NCBI GenBank assembly: GCA_964568345.1
Contig: CAZMPG010000024.1
Location: 1-19,005 of the forward strand
Origin: UBA12088 sp964568345
GTDB taxonomy: Bacteria > Patescibacteriota > Minisyncoccia > Phycocordibacterales > UBA12088
DNA: 19,005 nucleotides
Direction: 5' to 3'
Positions 1 through 6,622 of the stretch are shown here, in pieces; positions within the stretch are counted from its first letter, which is position 1, and every line of letters begins with the position of its first letter. The position numbers and the translations under genes are program-made. The notes beneath the pieces are model-generated. The model saw nothing but the letters and a program-made list of their open reading frames with translations, had not been told where the DNA came from and did no database searches.

Positions 1-38
1 CCTGTCAGGTGTTCGGTGGTTGTTGCAGTTCGGGGTAG
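1..38 (+). pseudogene. Possible 3' end of an IS30-type transposase gene, cut by the window edge
   Basis: Reading from base 3, this stretch gives the peptide CQVFGGCCSSG followed by a TAG at 36-38. It resembles the extreme C-terminus of IS30-family transposases, which commonly ends in a TP-x-x-VF motif plus a short tail. Bases 19-46 also resemble the sequence downstream of the better-preserved remnant at 138-263 (a GTTGCRNT core, then GAAT/GAAC). Only about 12 codons are visible, so the call rests on a short match and on the neighbouring remnant. It could be the end of an intact copy lying outside the window. Confidence 0.3.
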
Positions 39-44
39 AATTTA

Positions 45-107
45 AGTATCCCCGTATCCGCCCCGTATCCCGTATCATACCCGTATCTTTTCTATCCCCG
101 TATCCCC
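45..107. repeat. Cluster of five CCCGTATC units
   Basis: The octamer CCCGTATC occurs at 51-58, 62-69, 69-76, 80-87 and 97-104, with a further partial GTATCCCC at 46-53. Spacing is irregular (11, 7, 11 and 17 nt), so it is not a simple tandem array. The inverted form appears on the far side of the AT-rich gene at 1084-1107. No function is known to me. Confidence 0.75.
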
Positions 108-137
108 ATTTCCAAATCAAAAACATTTTGCTCAATA

Positions 138-263
138 GGTACCGGCTTTTGCGCGGTGAGCGATGTGCAGGTATGCTACGTGCAAGAGTTCATGAACACG
201 CGTCTGCGCAAAACACCCGGCTGGCTAACGCCGAGTGAGAAATTACTGGAAGTGTTGCGCTAG
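138..263 (+). pseudogene. Decayed C-terminal fragment of an IS30-family transposase
   Basis: Frame 3, read from about base 138 to the TAG at 261-263, gives a peptide containing GTGFCAVSDVQVCYVQEF, then MNTRLRKTPGWLTPSEKLLE. IS30 transposases end with a pattern like GTDFSKVS..qVq.Vqd.LNxRPRKTLGWxTPxE, so the order and spacing of VS, the V-Q pair, the N-x-R-x-RK-T motif and W-x-TP all match. The catalytic N-terminal part is absent: the preceding 100 bases are repeat-rich and no DDE region can be read. The fragment is followed at 252-276 by a sequence resembling an IS30 terminal repeat, ending GAACCTGCC. It is a remnant and should be non-functional. Confidence 0.5.
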
Positions 264-294
264 CAATCTGAACCTGCCTTTTCAATAAAATCAT

Positions 295-978
295 ATGAAC
301 AAAAGGGGATTTGTGGATATAGTTTTAGTGATTTCGGTCACCATCATTATTGGAATAGTTGGATATTTTGTTTTGCGTAAACCAACGACAGAATCAGTCA
401 ATCAACCAACACAATCAAACAACATTCAAGCACCAATTCCTTCCTCGCAAACGCAAGCCCCAACCAATATCTCAGCAACGTCACAAATACAGCCAAGTGA
501 CGAAAATACTACAACCGAGAAAGATGTTGCTAACCAACCTGCATACCTCATCTCTGCGTATTCGAAAAATGGAAAAGATTACATTGATGTCGATTATGTC
601 GAATGGCTCCATGGCGATGCTTCTATAAAAGCACAAGTTGAGGACGGGGAATGTGTCAGTGCAAGTGAATGTTACGATTTCCCGAACGGATATAAACGAA
701 ACCAGAATCCCCTGATTAGAACATTTGAAGTGTCTCCTTCAGCTAGTATTGTAGTGGACAGCGAAATTTCAGCCGAAATAAATAAATTAGATAATACACA
801 ATTACCAAATCCGTATGGTATGAATTTATCGATTACATTCAATAAGTTCAAGGACGCCGTCTCAGTCATGGAGACATTTACAAATTACACACCGCCTTTC
901 AAAGCTTGGAAAGCGTTCATAACTATTGATGTCAAAAGCAATGTCGTGACCAAAATTTCCGAACCATATCAGGAATAA
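295..978 (+). CDS. Membrane-anchored extracytoplasmic protein of unknown function, AT-rich gene
   Basis: A 227-residue protein. It has a short positively charged N-terminus (MNKRGF), one hydrophobic helix at about residues 8-28, a Pro/Gln/Thr/Ser/Asn-rich linker at about 30-80, and a folded domain from about 82 to the end beginning AYLISAYSKNGKDYIDVDYV. That domain contains a WLHGD motif, two cysteines in a D-G-E-C...E-C arrangement that could form a disulfide, and an NPLIRTFEVSP segment. I recognise the layout and these motifs as a recurrent anchored-protein type in Parcubacteria, but not its function. The gene is clearly AT-richer than everything after position 1180 and lies between transposase debris and a short-repeat cluster, which suggests acquisition or a compositional island. 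Start chosen at the ATG directly before the charged residues and helix; no strong Shine-Dalgarno is visible. Confidence 0.75.
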   Translation: MNKRGFVDIVLVISVTIIIGIVGYFVLRKPTTESVNQPTQSNNIQAPIPSSQTQAPTNISATSQIQPSDENTTTEKDVANQPAYLISAYSKNGKDYIDVDYVEWLHGDASIKAQVEDGECVSASECYDFPNGYKRNQNPLIRTFEVSPSASIVVDSEISAEINKLDNTQLPNPYGMNLSITFNKFKDAVSVMETFTNYTPPFKAWKAFITIDVKSNVVTKISEPYQE

Positions 979-1013
979 GTACAACTGTCGGTGAGTAATC
1001 AATTTTCTTATTT

Positions 1014-1032
1014 TGCTAAAGAGCATTTTTTT
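1014..1032 (+). terminator. Weak intrinsic terminator candidate after the AT-rich gene
   Basis: A 4-bp stem, TGCT (1014-1017) with AGCA (1022-1025), encloses an AAAG loop and is followed by seven T residues (1026-1032). The U-tract is good but the stem is short. It lies 35 bases after the stop of the gene at 295-978. Confidence 0.35.
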
Positions 1033-1179
1033 CGAAATCGTAATTTTCCGCCAAAGAAAAAAAACTTGACAGGACTTGAATACGGGGATACGGAATACGT
1101 GGATACGTACAGTTTAGCCACCAAACACGTGGTGTAGTACTCTCCTGCCATGTAGAGCACGGGTCGCTGTTGGAAGTGA
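1033..1179. other. Intergenic stretch with inverted GGGATACGG copies
   Basis: There is no credible gene between 979 and 1279. The left half is AT-rich, with an A8 run near 1057-1064. GGGGATACGG at 1084-1093 and GGATACG at 1101-1107 are reverse complements of the CCCGTATC units at 51-104. From about 1110 the composition returns to the GC-rich background. An imperfect inverted repeat (GGGTGTGG near 1221 with CCACACCC near 1257) lies just before the next gene. Confidence 0.6.
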
Positions 1180-1267
1180 TGTGTACCACTGCATCAATCG
1201 CTCACCGCACACCACCGTACGGGTGTGGCGGGGCAAGGTCGTAGACGACATACGCCCCACACCCTGC

Positions 1268-1273
1268 TACACT
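1268..1273 (+). promoter_or_regulatory. -10 element TACACT of a leaderless promoter for the HD-domain gene
   Basis: TACACT is followed by exactly 6 nt and then the ATG at 1280, so the predicted transcription start is the A of the start codon. There is no Shine-Dalgarno sequence between the hexamer and the start. A matching -35 is not evident at normal spacing. Confidence 0.45.
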
Positions 1274-1279
1274 ACCCTC

Positions 1280-1882
1280 ATGGACCACGAACACCTCCGC
1301 CTCGCCGACTTCCTCTTCGAGCTGGGGACGATGCGCAAGGTCATCAGGATGCACCGCCAGACTCTCCTCACGGACGATATGTCGGACAACATATCGACAC
1401 ACTCGTACCGGGTCACCATGATCGGGTGGCTCTTAGCGCAGCGGGAGGGCGCAGATCCGTACAAGGTGGTCATGATGTGCCTGCTCCACGACCTCGGGGA
1501 GGTGCGGAGCAACGACCACAACTGGGTCAACAAGCGGTACACGAAGGTCTTCGACGGAGAGATCATCGAGGAGCAGCTTGGCTCACTCCCGTTTCCCGAG
1601 CTCCGGGAGCTTGCACTCGAGTACGAAGCGCGGGAGACGAAAGAGGCGATCATCGCGAAAGACGCTGACCTGCTCGACCAGGTGCTCCTCCTCAAGGAGT
1701 ACGAGTGGCAGGGTAATCGGGAGGCTGCGGTGTGGCTGCACGGCAAGGGTGGCAGCGAGGGCAACGCGCAGCTCAAGAAACTGCGGCTCGATTCTTCGAA
1801 AGAGCTTGGCGCAGCGATCTATGCAAGGAATCCCTCCGACTGGTGGAACACACTCTGGACCAGCGAGAATCGAAGGGATTAG
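1280..1882 (+). CDS. HD-domain phosphohydrolase, YfbR / 5'-nucleotidase-like
   Basis: A 200-residue soluble protein of the HD superfamily. The metal-binding residues are visible in order: His41 in STHSYRV, the His70-Asp71 doublet in CLLHDLGE, and Asp128/Asp130 in AKDADLLDQV. LLHDLGE and the KDADLL motif match the HD_3 / YfbR group, whose studied members dephosphorylate deoxynucleoside 5'-monophosphates. Substrate here is inferred only from the family. The frame stays open upstream to about 1181, but the ATG at 1280 is chosen because a TACACT hexamer sits 6 nt before it, the protein then begins with a helix-forming MDHEHLRLADFLFELG segment, and the upstream residues look like translated intergenic DNA. 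It appears to be a single-gene unit. Confidence 0.8.
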   Translation: MDHEHLRLADFLFELGTMRKVIRMHRQTLLTDDMSDNISTHSYRVTMIGWLLAQREGADPYKVVMMCLLHDLGEVRSNDHNWVNKRYTKVFDGEIIEEQLGSLPFPELRELALEYEARETKEAIIAKDADLLDQVLLLKEYEWQGNREAAVWLHGKGGSEGNAQLKKLRLDSSKELGAAIYARNPSDWWNTLWTSENRRD

Positions 1883-1907
1883 GGCGTCGAGTTTAATGCC
1901 GTCTTCA

Positions 1908-1996
1908 ACCAACCACCAGGACGCCAGTAACCGACCTCGGGTTGTTTCCCGCTTCGCTCGTACTCGCGGTCGCAATGGCAACGGCTAGTGGTTGGT
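1908..1996. repeat. Copy A of a palindromic dispersed repeat, with 9-bp inverted flanks
   Basis: Read on the minus strand, 1931-1985 begins GCCATTGCGACCGCGAGTA, continues through GAGCGAAGCGGGAAACAA and ends in CCCGAGG. This matches a well-known class of intergenic repeats found in many bacteria (a CATTGCGA core, then GCGAAGC, then AA(G/A)CAA). The unit lies between ACCAACCAC (1908-1916) and its exact reverse complement GTGGTTGGT (1988-1996). A relative is at 4009-4079 in the same orientation. Confidence 0.5.
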
Positions 1997-2029
1997 GATG
2001 GTACAAGAGAGCGTATCCCCCGAAACAGC

Positions 2030-2057
2030 TTGCACGTCCCGTGCGTATATCTACAAT
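2030..2057 (+). promoter_or_regulatory. Candidate promoter of the Hsp20 gene
   Basis: TTGCAC (2030-2035), a 16-nt spacer and TACAAT (2052-2057) lie in a local AT-rich dip. The predicted start near 2064 gives a leader of about 27 nt containing AGGTAA some 15 nt before the ATG. A second hexamer, TATTAT, lies at 2063-2068. The -35 matches consensus poorly and the -10 well. Confidence 0.35.
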
Positions 2058-2090
2058 GAACATATTATCCAGGTAACCACACACAAGCGT

Positions 2091-2501
2091 ATGGCAATCA
2101 TAAAATGGGAACCATTCGGCGAGCTCGACCGCTTCTTCGACGGCTTTCCGTCGGCGGGTGTCGGGCGTATGGGCGACATGGCGGTCGACCTCTTCGAGGA
2201 TGGGAACAGTGTCATTGCGGAGATGAACCTGCCGGGCATCGACCCGGAGAAGGTCGAGGTGACGGTGGAGGGCAACTACCTGCGTATCTTCGGTCGCCGC
2301 GAGGAGGAGAAGGAGCGGAAAACCAAGCAGTTCTACAGCAAGGAGATCCAGCGGGGGAGCTTCGAGCGCGCCATTCGGCTCCCAGCGCCGGTGCAGGAGA
2401 CAAAGGTCACTGCGGAGTACAAAGACGGCCTCCTCCGTATCACCCTCCCGAAGCTCGAAGAGAAGCGGGCAGGGAAGGTGAAGGTGGTGGTCAAGAAGTA
2501 G
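2091..2501 (+). CDS. Small heat shock protein, Hsp20 / alpha-crystallin family
   Basis: A 136-residue ATP-independent holdase chaperone that would bind unfolding proteins in the cytoplasm. The sequence shows a typical short N-terminus (WEPFGELDRFFDGF), an alpha-crystallin domain from about residue 25 (DMAVDLFEDGNSVIAEMNLPG, then DPEKVEVTVEGNYLRI) and the conserved GLLRITLPK motif near the end. The C-terminal tail is short and lysine-rich, and no clear I-x-I/V motif follows. The frame is open upstream to 1992, but the ATG at 2091 gives the canonical N-terminus and follows a plausible promoter. The domain is complete and its length is normal for bacterial class A members. It stands alone. Confidence 0.93.
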   Translation: MAIIKWEPFGELDRFFDGFPSAGVGRMGDMAVDLFEDGNSVIAEMNLPGIDPEKVEVTVEGNYLRIFGRREEEKERKTKQFYSKEIQRGSFERAIRLPAPVQETKVTAEYKDGLLRITLPKLEEKRAGKVKVVVKK

Positions 2502-2546
2502 TGCGGGTGTAATGAGGCTGCTGCACGCGGAAAGCGTGTTGGCAAG

Positions 2547-2574
2547 TTGACGCGTCGCCCAGGGGCCGTACTAT
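2547..2574 (+). promoter_or_regulatory. Leaderless promoter TTGACG-N16-TACTAT
   Basis: The -35 TTGACG (2547-2552) matches consensus at five of six positions. A 16-nt spacer and the -10 TACTAT (2569-2574) follow, then exactly 6 nt (GGGGGC) and the ATG at 2581. The predicted start is therefore the A of the start codon. This is the best-formed example of the leaderless arrangement in the window. Confidence 0.6.
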
Positions 2575-2580
2575 GGGGGC

Positions 2581-2865
2581 ATGGATCGGATGCTCGATTC
2601 GCGGGTGGGAACCATCTGCATCATACTGTACGCGGTGGGTACGATCGCGTCGTATTTCGTATCGTTCCTCTGTGGATCCGCGGCGTGCAGCCTTGCCATT
2701 GTCGTTCCCATCATGCCATGGGCATTCATTGCGGCGGCAGACCTTGGCATTGGTTTTCCATGGGCGGTGTACCCCATCTTCATCCTCCTCAACACGTGTG
2801 TTGCGTACGTGGTGGGAGCTATGCTTGAATGGGGGTACCGCAGGGTAGTGGCGCGGGAGCGGTAG
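2581..2865 (+). CDS. Small three-helix membrane protein, unknown function
   Basis: A 94-residue hydrophobic protein with three predicted membrane segments at about residues 9-31, 36-54 and 60-84, and a basic C-terminus (WGYRRVVARER) that should stay in the cytoplasm by the positive-inside rule. Helices 1 and 2 carry cysteines (FLCGSAACSL) and helix 2 contains PIMPW. I do not recognise the family. The start is supported by the promoter whose -10 lies 6 nt upstream. The next gene begins 23 bases after its stop, so the two may be partly co-transcribed. Confidence 0.7.
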   Translation: MDRMLDSRVGTICIILYAVGTIASYFVSFLCGSAACSLAIVVPIMPWAFIAAADLGIGFPWAVYPIFILLNTCVAYVVGAMLEWGYRRVVARER

Positions 2866-2867
2866 TG

Positions 2868-2873
2868 TATACC
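2868..2873 (+). promoter_or_regulatory. Possible -10 element TATACC before the Gmad2-domain gene
   Basis: TATACC lies 15 nt upstream of the ATG at 2889, giving a predicted leader of about 9 nt. No -35 is apparent. It overlaps the region just after the stop of the upstream membrane-protein gene. Confidence 0.25.
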
Positions 2874-2888
2874 CTGCATTCCTCTGCT

Positions 2889-3950
2889 ATGGAGCGAACC
2901 ACGCGCAGTGAACACGAGGGCGGCAACGCTGTTGCGCTCACGCTCCTCGGGCTCGCCGTCATGATCGTTGCGGGCGTCGCCGTACTCTATGTGACTGGGC
3001 GACACACGCCGCAGCCCATTCCCACGCCGCGGGAGGTAGCGTCAAGCACCGATGACGTTGTTGACCTACGCGCTGGGTGGAAGACATACGAGGACAGCCA
3101 GTACGCATTTACGGTGCAGTACCCGTCGGAATGGGTCGTTGCGACCGGCACCATCGGTACGGGCCCCGTCATCACGTTTGCACCAGGCGTACTCGGTGCT
3201 TCGTCGAGTGCCGTGTACCACGAAGCGGCAACCCGTGTCTCGGTGTATCCTCGGGGTACAGCCTTGTGGCCGCCCGCAGATGAGAGCGTCCAGAGCCCGG
3301 TCATCGTTGCGGTGCCGCAGGCGTCTGCTCGCGACTTCATCCTCGAGAGTAAGCGGCCGTGGGCAACGGTCGTACAGTTTGGTAGGGTACCCGGCACATG
3401 GGATCCATCCGGTATTGTGGTCGGCAGGACCGCGATAGAGGACGAAGCAATGCGCCCCTCCGGAGGGGAGGGCGTCGATACAGCGAGTTCTTCTCCGGAA
3501 CGTGTCGTGCGTACGGGCTTTGTGGACCCGGCGCTGCGGGGGACGGTCGAAGAGGTGCTGCGTTCGTTCGTGTTCGCGGCGGCGGCGCCCGAGGGCGGGG
3601 AAGTTGGTGGGGGAGAAACCGCCAACATCGTCGTAGAAGCGCCCGAGCGTGGCGCAGTGCTCACGAGCCCGGTGACGGTGCGCGGGAAGGCCCGTGGGTC
3701 GTGGTACTTCGAGGCGTCGTTCCCCGTGACGCTCCGGGCTGCGGACGGCACCGTCCTCGCGACGGTCCCCGCGCGGGCTATCGGTGACTGGATGACCGAC
3801 GATTTCGTGCCGTTCGAGGTATCGGTGGCGTTCGACCCCGGCACCGCGACGAGCGGCGAGCTCGTGCTCGCGCGGGACAACCCTTCCGGTATTCGCGCGC
3901 AGGATGCCTCCGCAACCGTTCCGGTCCAGTTTGCGGCAGTGGCGCAGTAG
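2889..3950 (+). CDS. Membrane-anchored extracytoplasmic protein with C-terminal Gmad2 domain
   Basis: A 353-residue protein. It has one N-terminal membrane helix (about residues 14-36, VALTLLGLAVMIVAGVAVLY), then a Pro-rich linker and a region at about 62-210 that opens with QYAFTVQYPSEWVV, the usual opening of PsbP-like or lipoprotein-type beta domains. The C-terminal 105 residues match the Gmad2 immunoglobulin-like domain (PF10648): a VEAPERGAVLTSPVTVRGKA strand pair, ARGSWYFEASFPVTL, and GDWMTDDFVPFEV. Gmad2 domains are common in anchored proteins of Firmicutes and Patescibacteria; their binding role is unclear. The start is the ATG just before the charged N-terminus. The neighbours give no firm clue beyond a shared envelope location with the membrane protein upstream. 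Confidence 0.85.
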   Translation: MERTTRSEHEGGNAVALTLLGLAVMIVAGVAVLYVTGRHTPQPIPTPREVASSTDDVVDLRAGWKTYEDSQYAFTVQYPSEWVVATGTIGTGPVITFAPGVLGASSSAVYHEAATRVSVYPRGTALWPPADESVQSPVIVAVPQASARDFILESKRPWATVVQFGRVPGTWDPSGIVVGRTAIEDEAMRPSGGEGVDTASSSPERVVRTGFVDPALRGTVEEVLRSFVFAAAAPEGGEVGGGETANIVVEAPERGAVLTSPVTVRGKARGSWYFEASFPVTLRAADGTVLATVPARAIGDWMTDDFVPFEVSVAFDPGTATSGELVLARDNPSGIRAQDASATVPVQFAAVAQ

Positions 3951-3965
3951 CAGAGCCCTCCTGGG

Positions 3966-3994
3966 GAGCGATAGGGGGATTCCTGCCATCGCTC
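3966..3994 (+). terminator. Stem-loop after the Gmad2-domain gene
   Basis: GAGCGAT (3966-3972) pairs with ATCGCTC (3988-3994), and the loop contains a further AGG/CCT pairing. It begins 16 bases after the stop codon. There is no T-tract (TATAACTC follows), so this is at best a poor intrinsic terminator or an RNA 3'-end stabiliser. Confidence 0.35.
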
Positions 3995-4008
3995 TATAAC
4001 TCAACACA

Positions 4009-4079
4009 CCCTCGGTCGTTCGCTTCGCGTGATCCTGGATTGCTTCGTCACTCCCGCGAGTCGTTCCTCGCAGGGATGG
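4009..4079. repeat. Copy B of the palindromic dispersed repeat
   Basis: Read on the minus strand, this begins CCATCCCTGCGAGGAACGAC, continues GGAGTGACGAAGCAATCCAG, and ends with ACGCGAAGCGAACGACCGAG. The CTGCGAGGA...GACGAAGCAATCCAGG layout is characteristic of a widespread intergenic repeat class (consensus near CATTGCGAGGAGC...GACGAAGCAATC). It has the same orientation as copy A at 1931-1985 and lies in the 272-base gap before the envelope operon. Confidence 0.55.
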
Positions 4080-4150
4080 TGAAGTACGTAAGGTTCAAAA
4101 AAGGGGGGGGCGAGGAGTTGCATCTTTCTACCGATGGCGTGCATATCCCC

Positions 4151-4180
4151 TTGTACCCCCTCTGCGGTACCGGGTACAAT
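4151..4180 (+). promoter_or_regulatory. Candidate promoter of the O-antigen ligase-like gene
   Basis: TTGTAC (4151-4156), an 18-nt spacer and TACAAT (4175-4180). The predicted start near 4187 gives a leader of about 36 nt before the ATG at 4223, with no recognisable Shine-Dalgarno. The rest of the gap from 3951 holds the stem-loop, repeat copy B and a G-run at about 4103-4109. Confidence 0.35.
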
Positions 4181-4222
4181 ATGCGTATCGGTGCCATTAG
4201 CATAGCCTAACCCCATACTCGT

Positions 4223-6619
4223 ATGTTTGGACGCCAAGAACGTGCGCCGGTAGGGGCTGTCGTGGAGACGGTCGCCTACTGGATACTCCTCGTCACCATC
4301 GTGCTGCTCCCCTTCGTCGCGTACACGGGGGTGGTGGTGTCGAGTGTAGGCACGAAGGTCGCCGTGAGCGGCATACTCGTGCTCGCCGCATGCGTCGCCT
4401 TCGCGATCTCGCGCATCTCCCTCCAGGAGCTCTCGTTTCCGCGGAGCATCCTCCTCGGTGCTGCGTGGCTCACCCCCCTCGCCTACCTCGTTGCAACCCT
4501 GCTTCCCGCGGGGGGGTCGCGGTCGGTGTTCGGGAGCACGCTCTCCATGGACACATTCGCATTCATAACGGTGGGCGCGCTCGTGCTCACCCTCGCAACG
4601 CTTCTCGCCACCACCCAGAAGCGGGCTCTCGGCGTGTACCTTGCGCTCCTCACCGCTTCGCTCGTGCTCGCGGTGCTCGAAACCATCCTCTTCTTCGCGC
4701 GCGATACGGTCGTTGCGCTCGGCGTGGCGCTCCCCTCGATTTCGCTCATTGGCGGGCTCAACGACCTCGGCGTCTTTTTTGGCCTCATCACCGTCTTCAT
4801 CGTGCTGTCGCTCGTGCTCTTGCCGGTTTCATCCCTCATGCGCGCCATTCTTGGTGCTGCGCTCCTCGTCGCATCGCTCTTCCTTGCCGTGGTAAACCTC
4901 ACCGCACTCTGGTGGGTGCTTGGCTGCTTTTCGCTCGGCACCTTCGTGTACAGCATTTCGGTGCGGTACCTAAATCCCGATGCGGTGGTGCGCGTGTCGT
5001 GGGCGTCGCTCTATGTGCTCATGCTCTGCGTATTCTTCCTTGCCGCGAAGGACTCCCTCACGGGGGCCCCGGCGCGGTGGCTCGGGGTTGGCGAGTTTGA
5101 CGTACGCCCCTCGTGGCAGACGACCGCCTCCCTCGGCCGCATCGGCCTCGGCGAGCACCCCGTGCTCGGCATCGGCCCCAGCTCATTTGCCGACCTGTGG
5201 TCGCGGCACATGCCGAAGGAGATCAACACCACTGCGTTCTGGCAAGCGGACTTTCTCTACGGCGTCGGGTTCATCCCAACCTCCATCATCGCGACGGGGC
5301 TCCTCGGCGGTGTGGCGTGGCTCGTGTTCTTGGGGGTGTTCCTCTGGCTTGGGGTACGGCAGTTTGTCCTGTCGCGGCAGCGCGAGGACAGCAATGTCGT
5401 GACCTACCTACAGTTCACCTCGTTTATCGGTGCGCTCTTCCTCTGGGTTACCAGCGTCGTGGAGGTGCCATCGCCGGTCCTCCTCCTCGTTGCTTACCTC
5501 CTCACGGGTATCTTCATCGCATCGCGTACGTTTGGACAGGATGTGGCGCGGGTGCACCTCGCATTCCGGGACAACCCTCGCATTGGCTTCCTCGTGACGC
5601 TCGCGTGCACCGCGGGGATACTCGTATGTATTGCAGGAACGTACGGCTTTGCAACCCGCCTCTTTGCGGATATAACCTATGAACGGGCGCGAGTGGCGCT
5701 CAGCGAGGGGCACGATATCGCTCGCGCAGAGGGGCTCGTGCTGCGAGCTATCAGCCTTGCGCCGGCCGATGCGTACTACCGCCTCGCGAGCACCCTCACG
5801 CTCCTCAAGGTGCGCGACCTCGTTGCGCAGAACAAGCCCCAAGAAGAGCTTCGCGAGCCGCTCCAGCAGCTCCTCTCGCAGGCGGTTGACTACGCGCGAG
5901 CAGCCATTGTGCTCGATAGTGCAAGCTACCAAAACTGGCTCAACCTAGGCTCGGTGTACCAGAGCATCGTGCCGCTCGGCATCGATGGCTCCATCGACCG
6001 GTCTATGGAGGCGTTCGACAAGGCGCTTGAGTTTCGCCCCGATGCACCAACGATCTACCTCGCCAAGGCGACCCTCGAGCGGGCGCGGGGCAACGCCGAG
6101 CAGGCACGCAAGGACGTCGAGCAGGCCATTTCGCTCCGCAACCAGTACACCGACGCCATCTTCCTCCTCGCCCAGATGCAGCTCGAGGCGAACGATGCGG
6201 CGAATGCGGTGAGGTCAGTCCAGGCCATCACCCTGTTTGAGCCACAGAACCCGGTCGCTTTCTTCCAGCTTGGGCTCCTTGAGTATGGGCTCGGCAACTT
6301 TACCGGCGCTGCCCAGTCGCTTGAGAAGGCGGTGGCGCTCAACACGTACTACGCGAATGCGCGGTACTTCCTCGGCCTTGCGTACTGGCGCCTCGGCAAC
6401 ACCAACGCCGCGAAGGAGCAGTTCGAGGCGGTTCGCACCACGAATCCAGACAATGCGGAGGTGCGCACCATCATTGAGAATCTCTCCCAGGGCAGGGCTC
6501 CGTTTGCGGTCGCTGCGCCGAAGGACGACATCAGCGGGCGGAGTGGTGTGCCGGTTGCTGGAGCAAACGAGGATGACGAGAAGGTCCCCAGTGGTGAGGG
6601 TGCTGCGGTGACGCGCTAG
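4223..6619 (+). CDS. O-antigen ligase / polymerase-like membrane protein with C-terminal TPR repeats
   Basis: A 798-residue protein in two parts. Residues 1 to about 475 are a polytopic membrane domain with roughly 12 hydrophobic segments. It holds the GLGEHPVLGIGPSSF motif near residue 310, typical of the Wzy_C / WaaL / O-antigen ligase superfamily, whose members join or polymerise undecaprenyl-linked glycans on the outer face of the membrane. Residues about 486-755 are tetratricopeptide-like helical pairs (for example the repeats containing AFDKALEFRPDAPTIYLA, LEKAVALNTYYANARYFLGL and AKEQFEAVRTTNPDNAEV). The tail is polar. This ligase-TPR architecture is frequent in Patescibacteria. The specific glycan substrate cannot be told. 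The stop is 3 bases before the murJ start, so the two genes form an operon and are probably translationally coupled. Confidence 0.82.
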   Translation: MFGRQERAPVGAVVETVAYWILLVTIVLLPFVAYTGVVVSSVGTKVAVSGILVLAACVAFAISRISLQELSFPRSILLGAAWLTPLAYLVATLLPAGGSRSVFGSTLSMDTFAFITVGALVLTLATLLATTQKRALGVYLALLTASLVLAVLETILFFARDTVVALGVALPSISLIGGLNDLGVFFGLITVFIVLSLVLLPVSSLMRAILGAALLVASLFLAVVNLTALWWVLGCFSLGTFVYSISVRYLNPDAVVRVSWASLYVLMLCVFFLAAKDSLTGAPARWLGVGEFDVRPSWQTTASLGRIGLGEHPVLGIGPSSFADLWSRHMPKEINTTAFWQADFLYGVGFIPTSIIATGLLGGVAWLVFLGVFLWLGVRQFVLSRQREDSNVVTYLQFTSFIGALFLWVTSVVEVPSPVLLLVAYLLTGIFIASRTFGQDVARVHLAFRDNPRIGFLVTLACTAGILVCIAGTYGFATRLFADITYERARVALSEGHDIARAEGLVLRAISLAPADAYYRLASTLTLLKVRDLVAQNKPQEELREPLQQLLSQAVDYARAAIVLDSASYQNWLNLGSVYQSIVPLGIDGSIDRSMEAFDKALEFRPDAPTIYLAKATLERARGNAEQARKDVEQAISLRNQYTDAIFLLAQMQLEANDAANAVRSVQAITLFEPQNPVAFFQLGLLEYGLGNFTGAAQSLEKAVALNTYYANARYFLGLAYWRLGNTNAAKEQFEAVRTTNPDNAEVRTIIENLSQGRAPFAVAAPKDDISGRSGVPVAGANEDDEKVPSGEGAAVTR

Positions 6620-6622
6620 CGT

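Noticed and set aside
45..107. CRISPR-like array
   Set aside because: Units are only 8 nt with irregular spacing and no spacer-sized intervals; no cas genes are visible.
1181..1279. Upstream in-frame extension of the HD-domain gene
   Set aside because: The extra residues resemble translated intergenic DNA, and the ATG at 1280 has a -10 at the leaderless spacing.
4001..4237. Short minus-strand open frame across the gap before the envelope operon
   Set aside because: Much of it is translation of the dispersed repeat (copy B), a common source of spurious small genes.
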